A stretch of DNA of 51,672 bases from the NCBI GenBank assembly GCA_903900335.1, contig CAIUMP010000016.1, forward strand, positions 1 to 51,672, in the 5' to 3' direction. Position numbers and translations under genes: made by a program. The notes beneath the pieces were generated by a model, which saw nothing but the letters and a program-made list of their open reading frames with translations, did no database searches and was not told the origin of the DNA. The DNA comes from an uncultured Ignavibacteriota bacterium (lineage in GTDB: Bacteria > Bacteroidota > Ignavibacteria > Palsa-1295). Of this stretch, positions 33,446 through 41,622 are shown piece after piece (position 1 is the stretch's first letter; each line of letters begins with the position of its first letter).

Positions 33446-34945
33446 TTATGAATTGTCTATTTGCGCCCGCTGCAATTTCCCGGAATAATCAATATAGACC
33501 GATTTCCACTCCGTGTAAAAATCAAACACGGCCCAGCCGCCCTCGCGGTGGCCGTTACCGGTGGCCTTCACTCCGCCAAACGGCATGTGAGCCTCAGCAC
33601 CAATTGTCGCGGAGTTGATGTAGGTGATTCCCGCCTCTATGTCGCGAACAGCGCGCATAGCGGCGTTGACATCGCGGGTGTAGATGCTTGAGGAAAGTCC
33701 ATAGATAACGCTATTGTTGATCTCAATGGCTTCTTCCAACGAACGGCACTTCAGCACGGATAGCACAGGGCCAAAGATCTCCTCTTTTGCAATGCGCATC
33801 GTCGGTGTAACCCCTGTGAATATCGTCGGCTGATAGAACCACCCATCGCGTAGGTCGGTGCTTCCAGCCCGACCTCCCGCCACTTCCCCACCGAGCACAC
33901 GCTTCGCACCCTCGTCTTTTCCGATCTTCACATACTTCTCAATATTCTTCCGCTGCTTCTCATTGATGACGGGGCCAACATCCGTGGTGGAATGGAGGCC
34001 GTTTCCAAGACGGAGTTTTGCGGCGGCTTTCGTCAGGCGCTCCACCATTTCATCGTGAATTGCTTCATGCAGAATGAGGCGCGAGGTTGCGGTGCAACGC
34101 TGTCCAGTCGTTCCGAACGCACCCCAGAGAACGCCTTCGAGCGCGAGTTCGAGATCGGCATCATTCATGACGATCTGCGCATTCTTGCCACCCATCTCGA
34201 GGCAGACATGCTTTGTTTGCTTGCCGCAGTTTTGCGCAACGATCCGGCCTGTCTCGGTGGAGCCAGTGAAGCTAACGGCGAGAATGTCGGGATGCTCCGT
34301 GATCGCAACACCAACAGTTGAGCCAGCACCATGCACGATGTTGACGCAGCCTGCGGGAAGTCCGGCTTCCATCAGAATTTCGACGAGGACGTTCGCCGTT
34401 TGCGGCGTGTCTTCCGCTGGTTTGAACACAAACGTGTTTCCAGCGACGAGGCCGGGGAAGAGATTCCACGTGGGAATTGCCATCGGGAAATTCCACGGAG
34501 TGATGAGTCCGCACACGCCGATGGGTACGCGGAAAGAGAGATTCAGCTTGTTGCGAAGCTCGCTTGGGGTGTTGATGCCGAAGAGGCGGCGGCCTTCAGT
34601 CGCGCAATAGAATGCTGTATCAATCCCCTCTTGCACATCGCCGCGAGTTTCGGTCAGCGGCTTGCCCATTTCGCGGGTCATGATCTCGGCGAGTTCATCT
34701 TTGCGGCGAACCATGATCTCGCCAGTTCTGCGGAGAATGTCACCACGCTCCGGGGCCGGGACCAATCGCCACGAGCGATAAGCTGTCAGCGCTGCGGCGG
34801 CGGCGCGATCCACATCCTCTTTCGTTGAAAGTGGGAAAGTGCCGAGTAGTTCTTTCCAATTTGCGGGATTGCGGTTTTCAAAGGTTTGGCCGGAGGAGGA
34901 ATCGCACCAAAGACCGTGGATGAGGTTCTGAAATTGTTGAGGCAT
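33446..34945 (-). CDS. NAD(P)-dependent aldehyde dehydrogenase
   Basis: A 499-residue aldehyde dehydrogenase that oxidises an aldehyde to the acid. The catalytic Cys is in GTTGQRCTATSR, the general-base Glu in CLEMGGKNAQIV, and the cofactor Asn is near PWNFPMAIPTWNLFP. It resembles the subfamily with broad aldehyde or amino-aldehyde substrates; the true substrate is not evident. It lies 136 bases upstream of the acyl-CoA dehydrogenase on the same strand, which may share a transcript, and is divergent from the secreted protein gene at 35049. Confidence 0.93.
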   Translation of the reverse strand: MPQQFQNLIHGLWCDSSSGQTFENRNPANWKELLGTFPLSTKEDVDRAAAAALTAYRSWRLVPAPERGDILRRTGEIMVRRKDELAEIMTREMGKPLTETRGDVQEGIDTAFYCATEGRRLFGINTPSELRNKLNLSFRVPIGVCGLITPWNFPMAIPTWNLFPGLVAGNTFVFKPAEDTPQTANVLVEILMEAGLPAGCVNIVHGAGSTVGVAITEHPDILAVSFTGSTETGRIVAQNCGKQTKHVCLEMGGKNAQIVMNDADLELALEGVLWGAFGTTGQRCTATSRLILHEAIHDEMVERLTKAAAKLRLGNGLHSTTDVGPVINEKQRKNIEKYVKIGKDEGAKRVLGGEVAGGRAGSTDLRDGWFYQPTIFTGVTPTMRIAKEEIFGPVLSVLKCRSLEEAIEINNSVIYGLSSSIYTRDVNAAMRAVRDIEAGITYINSATIGAEAHMPFGGVKATGNGHREGGWAVFDFYTEWKSVYIDYSGKLQRAQIDNS

Positions 34946-35010
34946 GAGAAGCTGTTTTCGTTAGGTAAGGAGAATGTTGTCTCATCGAACCGGGTATAGA
35001 ACGGATTTTC

Positions 35011-35028
35011 GCGGGAGTGTACTCCCGC
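35011..35028. promoter_or_regulatory. Palindrome in a divergent promoter region
   Basis: GCGGGAGT-GT-ACTCCCGC is a perfect 8-bp inverted repeat with a two-base spacer, 20 bases upstream of the ATG at 35049 and 66 bases from the divergent aldehyde dehydrogenase start. Its form suits an operator for a dimeric regulator or a small dispersed hairpin. Confidence 0.4.
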
Positions 35029-35048
35029 AACTCCACGTTACGAAAAAT

Positions 35049-35546
35049 ATGAAAGCATTTTACGCACTCCTCTTCGCCTCGGTGCTTGCACCTTCCATCA
35101 TCCACGCCCAGGGCGGCATCGGCAACAAACCGCGGACGGACCTGGTCCTGCTTGGCGCCGTCGAACGCGACTCGATGGCGGATGAGATGTTTGCGCGAAT
35201 CATGGACTTAAAACGCTACGCTCTCGCCAATCAAGTCGATAGCGCCGCACTCATGATCTCCTGGCCAGGCCAGCCGAAGGACTCTCTCCGCTGGACGCGC
35301 CTCGTCAACATGGGCGTTCTCGAAGAGAAGACCCGTGTCACCACTATTCTGGACCGCATCACTCGGCTCTTCCATGATTTTCCCGATACGAAGCGAGAAT
35401 ATTTCGCGATCTTTAAGGAGAAGGCTTCTCCCGCTGGACGCAGATATCACTATCAGATCCACCACGTGAATGGTGGTAAGCAGAAGATGGTAAGCTGGGC
35501 GTTCTATGGCATTGGTGATAAGCTGGCGCTTGGTGATTTCAATTAA
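35049..35546 (+). CDS. Hypothetical exported protein
   Basis: A 165-residue protein with a signal peptide (MKAFYALLFASVLAPSIIHA then Q). The mature part looks alpha/beta with several helical, charged stretches (MADEMFARIMDLKRYALANQ, LEEKTRVTTILDRITRLFHD). It ends HVNGGKQKMVSWAFYGIGDK, suggesting a folded secreted or periplasmic domain. No family is recognised. ATG 35049 was chosen for the signal peptide; the frame upstream to 34974 lacks one. It precedes the ZIP transporter by 70 bases. Confidence 0.65.
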   Translation: MKAFYALLFASVLAPSIIHAQGGIGNKPRTDLVLLGAVERDSMADEMFARIMDLKRYALANQVDSAALMISWPGQPKDSLRWTRLVNMGVLEEKTRVTTILDRITRLFHDFPDTKREYFAIFKEKASPAGRRYHYQIHHVNGGKQKMVSWAFYGIGDKLALGDFN

Positions 35547-35616
35547 TTCGTATTTGTCCCGAATTCTGCGCGCGCCAGGCTTGGCAGCGCGGTCATGCTC
35601 GCACTCCACCGCATAG

Positions 35617-36369
35617 ATGATTCTCGGCGTCGTCCTTTCCATCGTTGCTGCGCTCGCACAGGTGAGCGGTGGATTGCTCGTGCTCCAGAATTCCCACTGG
35701 CCTAAGAAGTGGGAGCGGACATTGCTAGCGCTTGGCGCTGGATTCCTCCTCGCGCTTGTATTTCTTGAACTCATTCCGACGAGCATCAAGCTTACGGATC
35801 AGAGCGAGTATGCGTTGCTCGCGATGTTGATCGGCTTTAGCGCACTACATTTTTTTGAGCACATACTCGCCGGGCACATGCACTTCGGCGAAGAGACACA
35901 TCACGAATACGTGTTGGCGCGATCATCTGTGTGGGGCGCTGTTGGTGGACTGGCTGTCCATGCCTTCTTTGATGGAATGTCTATCTGTGCGGCCACACAA
36001 GTAAAGCCCGAATTGGGAATGTTGGTGTTCATTGCCGTTCTCCTGCACAAGATACCGGAGGGGTTGACCGTTGCGAGCATCCTCAAGGCCGGCGAGCATT
36101 CGCATCAAACATCACTACGGGCGAGCCTTGCGTTGCCACTGGCCACGCTGGCGGGCGCCTTGATCGTTCTGGTCTTCGTTTCGATCAATTTGCATGTTAT
36201 CGGATTTCTCTTCGCATTCAGCGCAGGCAGTTCCGTGTATGTGGGGGCCTGCGACTTGATTCCGGAGATCAATAAATCTCGGGGACGCAGCGCACCCGTT
36301 GTTGTGTTTCTTGGAATGCTACTCTTTTGGCTCGGAGCACATCTTGTCAGCACATTTTCGGGACTATGA
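35617..36369 (+). CDS. ZIP family divalent metal transporter
   Basis: A 250-residue membrane protein with eight hydrophobic segments, typical of the ZIP (zinc/iron-regulated) family that imports zinc or other divalent metals. Characteristic helices include GGLAVHAFFDGMSICAATQV (with HAFFDG) and AVLLHKIPEGLTVASIL (HKIPEG), carrying the metal-binding His, Asp and Glu residues. The His-rich loop HMHFGEETHHEYV lies between helices 3 and 4. The stop overlaps the next gene's ATG, linking it to the lipoprotein gene. Confidence 0.9.
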   Translation: MILGVVLSIVAALAQVSGGLLVLQNSHWPKKWERTLLALGAGFLLALVFLELIPTSIKLTDQSEYALLAMLIGFSALHFFEHILAGHMHFGEETHHEYVLARSSVWGAVGGLAVHAFFDGMSICAATQVKPELGMLVFIAVLLHKIPEGLTVASILKAGEHSHQTSLRASLALPLATLAGALIVLVFVSINLHVIGFLFAFSAGSSVYVGACDLIPEINKSRGRSAPVVVFLGMLLFWLGAHLVSTFSGL

Positions 36370-37001
36370 AGCGAACCCTTTTTATTGCATACCTCGCGGG
36401 GATAATACTGACCCTGCTCGGCAGTGGATGCCGGCGGAGCGGCGATCCTCTGCCGCTTGCGCTCGATACTATTCGCTCTGGCGGCGATACCAATGGAGTG
36501 AAACCACCGGATACCACCCACTCGAAAGTTGATTCTGTCAAATCCGATTTGCCACCGATGGCAAAGGCCATCGAACCGGCCATGCTGGCGGTGTTTCTGC
36601 CGAAGATGCAAGGCTGGTCGGTGAGTGGTGAGATGGAGCACGAGATTCAGGTGCGCGATAACTTCAATCGCTCTCGAGTTGCACAGACCTACATTATGGG
36701 GCAAAAGAAAGTGAAGATCGATATCAATGATCTTGCATTTGTACCCTATCTCTACGACCCATGGCAGAAGTTCAAGGGTAATTATCTCGATGATGACAAC
36801 ACGGCCCGGACGGAAACCACAACCATTGGAAACTATCGCGCAGTTCAGACCATGGAGAAGCACGATCCGCGTGGTTCCGTAACCGTCTTCCCGGGGAAGA
36901 GATATGTTGTAACAATTGTAATGGATGGCGCAGAGAGTATCAACGACGTCCGTCGGATTGCGGAGTCACTGGATCTGCGAGGATTGGAAAATCTACAATA
37001 G
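36366..37001 (+). CDS. Hypothetical lipoprotein
   Basis: A 211-residue predicted lipoprotein: signal segment MKRTLFIAYLAGIILTLLGS, with lipobox LGSGC and Cys at about residue 21. The mature part is soluble with a possible C-terminal fold including VAQTYIMGQKKVKIDINDLA and TVFPGKRYVVTIVMDGAESI. ATG 36366 overlaps the ZIP stop (ATGA), and the plsC GTG follows the stop by six bases, so the three genes probably form a unit. No family is recognised. Confidence 0.7.
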   Translation: MKRTLFIAYLAGIILTLLGSGCRRSGDPLPLALDTIRSGGDTNGVKPPDTTHSKVDSVKSDLPPMAKAIEPAMLAVFLPKMQGWSVSGEMEHEIQVRDNFNRSRVAQTYIMGQKKVKIDINDLAFVPYLYDPWQKFKGNYLDDDNTARTETTTIGNYRAVQTMEKHDPRGSVTVFPGKRYVVTIVMDGAESINDVRRIAESLDLRGLENLQ

Positions 37002-37007
37002 CTCGTC

Positions 37008-37721
37008 GTGGTAGTACTCTCCGTTATTGCGCTGATACTCGTCATCCTCGAAACAGGATTCTTCTCCATTTTTTCACTCATCGCCGTACTGGATCGTAGC
37101 GGCAATCTTTATCTACAGATTGCGCGGACCTGGGCGCGTGTAACGCTCCTACTCCTGGGCATCCGGTTACGTGTTACAGGTCTCGAACATATTCGTGAGG
37201 GTGAACACTATGTCTATGTGGCGAATCACACAAGTGCGACAGACATTCCCATTGTGCTCGCGGCGATCCCGCACGGGATTCGGCTAGTAATGAGGGACAC
37301 GCTGACGAAAGTCCCGGTGTGGGGCTGGTCCATGCTGGCAAGCCCCTATTTGATCATCAATCGGACGAACGCGACGGAAGCCGAGCGAACGCTTAGAAAA
37401 GCAATTGATGCGATCCGGAACGGGGCATCCGTATTATTATTCCCGGAAGGCACTCGTGCCCCGAATGGAGAAATGCAAGTGTTCAAGCGCGGCGCATTCC
37501 ATCTTGCCTATGACAGCGGTGCACCTATCCTTCCGGTTGGAATCGCAGGTGCATTTAACATTCTTGCTCGACATGAAAAGCTACCGCGCTGGGGACGGCG
37601 AGTAGAAGTTAGAATCGGGCCCGCACTGTATCCGACGGAATCCTCGACAGAAACTGCACGCGCCCGGGAAATCAGTATGATGAAGCAAGCGGAGCAAAGC
37701 GTGAGAGAATTGATTGGATAG
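37008..37721 (+). CDS. plsC: 1-acyl-sn-glycerol-3-phosphate acyltransferase (PlsC family)
   Basis: A 237-residue membrane-associated acyltransferase that makes phosphatidic acid from lysophosphatidic acid. The catalytic HX4D is in VANHTSATDIP, and the substrate-binding FPEGTR motif in LLFPEGTRAPNG. An N-terminal hydrophobic helix (IALILVILETGFFSIFSLIA) anchors it to the membrane. The start is a GTG at 37008; the preceding stop lies just upstream. Among acyltransferases the plain PlsC assignment fits best, though lyso-ornithine or other acceptors are not excluded. Confidence 0.9.
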   Translation: MVVLSVIALILVILETGFFSIFSLIAVLDRSGNLYLQIARTWARVTLLLLGIRLRVTGLEHIREGEHYVYVANHTSATDIPIVLAAIPHGIRLVMRDTLTKVPVWGWSMLASPYLIINRTNATEAERTLRKAIDAIRNGASVLLFPEGTRAPNGEMQVFKRGAFHLAYDSGAPILPVGIAGAFNILARHEKLPRWGRRVEVRIGPALYPTESSTETARAREISMMKQAEQSVRELIG

Positions 37722-39398
<1,677 letters not shown>

Positions 39399-39413
39399 AC
39401 TGCGATTCTGAAC

Positions 39414-39653
39414 ATGGATACGACCAAATATTTCAACAAGAAGTCACTGAGGCCGGATCGGAAATGGATACGGCCTGAGTGGATCGACTATGTTTTGCAA
39501 AATCCAGTCAGGATCGAACTTCAACCGGATGGTCGATTCCGGAAATGGGCAGCGATTCCAGAAGCGAATAATAGATACCTGCGCGTTGTTACGCTTGAGG
39601 ATGGTGAAACCGTTCACAATGCGTTTTTCGACAGAAGATTTAAGCTGGGATAA
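39414..39653 (+). CDS. DUF4258-like small protein
   Basis: A 79-residue protein. The pattern IRPEWIDYVLQNPVRIELQP followed by GRFRKWAAIPE, LRVVTLEDGETVHNAFFDRR is characteristic of the DUF4258-like (BrnT/RelE-fold) proteins often encoded next to DUF2283. It lies 16 bases after eno and 14 bases before the DUF2283 gene. In that genetic context it is a candidate toxin or RNA-binding member of a pair, but no activity has been shown here and it lacks obvious catalytic residues. Confidence 0.75.
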   Translation: MDTTKYFNKKSLRPDRKWIRPEWIDYVLQNPVRIELQPDGRFRKWAAIPEANNRYLRVVTLEDGETVHNAFFDRRFKLG

Positions 39654-39667
39654 CGGAAGACACGACG

Positions 39668-39880
39668 ATGAAAGTTACTTATTTTGACGACACCGACACG
39701 CTTCTCATCGAATTAGCTGAGACAGCCGTGGAAGACACACGCGATCTCGACGAGAACACATTAGGTGAGTATGACGGTAAGGGCAATCTTGTGGCGATCA
39801 CATTAGAACACGCCTCGAAGACTGCCGATTTGCAATCGTTTAGCTTCTCGAATACGGCGATTATGCAGCAAGCAGCCTGA
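39668..39880 (+). CDS. DUF2283 family small protein
   Basis: A 70-residue protein with the DUF2283 signature: MKVTYFDDTDTLLIELAETA, then EDTRDLDENTLGEYDGKGNL and VAITLEHASK. It follows the DUF4258-like gene by 14 bases and is likely co-transcribed. Pairs of this type are widespread and suspected to be toxin-antitoxin-like, though that is inference. The fold is short and beta-rich. Confidence 0.85.
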   Translation: MKVTYFDDTDTLLIELAETAVEDTRDLDENTLGEYDGKGNLVAITLEHASKTADLQSFSFSNTAIMQQAA

Positions 39881-39944
39881 GGAGACAAAGTTGAGGCTCC
39901 CGACTGTGTGTTAAGACCACCAAGTATCATCGGCACTGCGAGGC

Positions 39945-40316
39945 TTAACTTCTCTGTTCGGCCTTCAAGTGATCAAGTGCCTTCGCGAGCTCTGGTCTGA
40001 GCACCCAGTCAAGGAGTCCGTCTGTGCGCTTCGGTGGGTCAAAGAGAAATGGAACCGAGAAGTACGCTGGGTTTTCCGATGGTCCATAGATGGGTAACTC
40101 CATGGTATACATCTCAGCCACCCGTCTACCGAAGAAACCGATTCGAAGATTGAGCGTGCCAAACTTCTCGCCTAACCTTTCAGCAATCTGGCTGCATGGC
40201 AGCGCGGTGCTCGGAGTAGCATGAACTACATCCAAGATGTCTATCACCTTTTGCTTGGTCAAAGTTGGATTGTGTAGTATGTCCAGCCATTGGATGGTCG
40301 AAAGTATGGTGGTCAT
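39945..40316 (-). CDS. Small unknown protein
   Basis: A 123-residue protein starting at ATG 40316 (or GTG 40343). The N-terminus looks helical (STIQWLDILHNPTLTKQKVI), then a polar region, and the C-terminus GLLDWVLRPELAKALDHLKA is reminiscent of the segment that precedes HNH nuclease domains in some restriction-like proteins (WVLRPELAKAL). The homology is only suggestive. It lies in a mosaic patch of short genes after eno and is transcribed against its DUF2283 neighbour. Confidence 0.5.
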   Translation of the reverse strand: MTTILSTIQWLDILHNPTLTKQKVIDILDVVHATPSTALPCSQIAERLGEKFGTLNLRIGFFGRRVAEMYTMELPIYGPSENPAYFSVPFLFDPPKRTDGLLDWVLRPELAKALDHLKAEQRS

Positions 40317-40416
40317 GGTCTTGTCTTCAATGGTTATGTTCACTATTTGGATTCCGCCCTGCGTGGCTTAACTCCTCTATTCGGAACGGCTCTTCATTCG
40401 AAAGTACTCAACAATT

Positions 40417-40779
40417 TTAGACTTCAACCAACTCTCTTATTTTCCGCAGTATTCCTTCTGCGTCACTAGCAGCCATCGATCTTAATTTCTGATCTTGAAT
40501 ATCACCAATTTCAGTAGCCGCAGTAATAATTGCATCAACCTGACTTCCGAGTTTATATAGCCTTACTGGCACTGTCTGAAGGGCCGGCAATTCAGATGGA
40601 ATGTGACTAATACCTCGAGATTTTAATTCTCTCGAAATATTTGAGCAGATCGCTGTCCCGAGTCGTTTAACACCATTTGCTTCGCCATACGCATCTCTCA
40701 ATGCCTGCATGTAAATGGTTAAAACACCATCATTTTCATCGATCTTAGCAGCAAGCTCGTCGAGGTTCTGATATTTCAT
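40417..40779 (-). CDS. Unknown protein in AT-rich patch
   Basis: A 120-residue, largely helical protein with an even charge distribution (EELAAKIDENDG-like N-terminus, LRDAYGEANGVKRLGTAICS, LYKLGSQVDAIITAATEIGD). No family is recognised. The flanks at 40380-40880 are noticeably more AT-rich than the rest of the window, which suggests recent acquisition. ATG 40779 is the only reasonable start. Confidence 0.6.
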   Translation of the reverse strand: MKYQNLDELAAKIDENDGVLTIYMQALRDAYGEANGVKRLGTAICSNISRELKSRGISHIPSELPALQTVPVRLYKLGSQVDAIITAATEIGDIQDQKLRSMAASDAEGILRKIRELVEV

Positions 40780-40898
40780 GGCTATTTAAGGATTATTTAA
40801 CAGTTAATCAGCCGCTAAATACGATTTTGATTAGCAAATAGTTTCAGCTTTATTTCGAGTCAATAAAAAAAACGTCCTCGCAAAGCGTGAACCGGTAA

Positions 40899-41141
40899 TT
40901 AAAAAACCCCTCCACCCAATCCGCGACGATAAGCTTTACGTCGGCGGAGAGCGGCAAAGCGGAGATCACCATCGTCAATCTTCTCGGCGAGGAGGTTGCG
41001 CGGTTGTTCGAGGGTACGCTGGAGGCTGGGGCGCATACGTTTACGTGGGATGGGCGGGGTGTGGCGCCGGGGGTGGATGAGTGTGTGGCGCGGGTGGGAG
41101 GGAGCGTGGAGAGAGTGCGCGTCGTGCGTTTGCCACAATGA
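40899..41141 (+). pseudogene. Orphan T9SS type A sorting-domain remnant
   Basis: Translating plus from 40899 to the TGA at 41139-41141 gives about 80 residues with the T9SS type A C-terminal pattern: NPSTQSATISFTSAESGKAE, ITIVNLLGEEVARLFEGTLE, AGAHTFTWDGRGVAPGV, RVRVVRLP. There is no start codon and an in-frame stop lies at 40896-40898, directly upstream. The motif after GV (DECVARV) departs from the usual YxVRV. So this is the surviving end of a larger secreted-protein gene whose body has been lost. Confidence 0.8.
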
Positions 41142-41205
41142 AGGGCGTCTTTGGAATTCGATTCCCGCTTCTCCCGTTGTTTCTTCTCTCAAACACGAAC
41201 ACACA

Positions 41206-41571
41206 ATGGAAATCGAACAAGTTTATCGCATCGCTTACGACGCTTTCACCCGCGCATTGGATCAGAAGCTGACGACGCCCGAGACGGATGTCTCGATCGC
41301 GCCGAAGTTTTATCATGGGACGATGGTGCTTCAACCGCGCGACCCTTCGATGCAATCGAAGGAAGTTGACCTGGAAGTGTTTTTCAAGAAGATCATCTCT
41401 GTTCGCAACAATCTCCGCGTGCTCGAACAGAAGATCAATAGCAGCGGACTCGATGACGCCGCGAAGATCGAACTTCAGGGCTACATCACAAAGTCCTATG
41501 GCAGCCTGACGACATTCAATGTCCTCTTCCAGGATCAGGCGGATAAGTTTGTTGGCGCTTCAAAAGATTGA
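41206..41571 (+). CDS. Hypothetical conserved-looking small protein
   Basis: A 121-residue soluble protein. It begins MEIEQVYRIAYDAFTRALDQ and contains a two-helix-like region (VFFKKIISVRNNLRVLEQKI) and an ordered C-terminus (GYITKSYGSLTTFNVLFQDQ). No family is recognised. The ATG at 41206 follows the T9SS remnant, whose stop is at 41141. Codon use and composition look native. It converges on the large T9SS gene across a hairpin. Confidence 0.7.
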   Translation: MEIEQVYRIAYDAFTRALDQKLTTPETDVSIAPKFYHGTMVLQPRDPSMQSKEVDLEVFFKKIISVRNNLRVLEQKINSSGLDDAAKIELQGYITKSYGSLTTFNVLFQDQADKFVGASKD

Positions 41572-41584
41572 GCTAGGTCTCGAG

Positions 41585-41612
41585 CGCCGGAGGAGTTCGC
41601 ACTCCTTCGGCG
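41585..41612. terminator. Hairpin between convergent genes
   Basis: Arms 41585-41596 and 41601-41612 pair over 12 bp with one mismatch, around the four-base loop TCGC. It lies 13 bases after the plus-strand gene and 11 bases from the end of the convergent T9SS gene. There is no T-run, so it may terminate weakly in both directions. Confidence 0.55.
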
Positions 41613-41622
41613 GATAGGCCCG

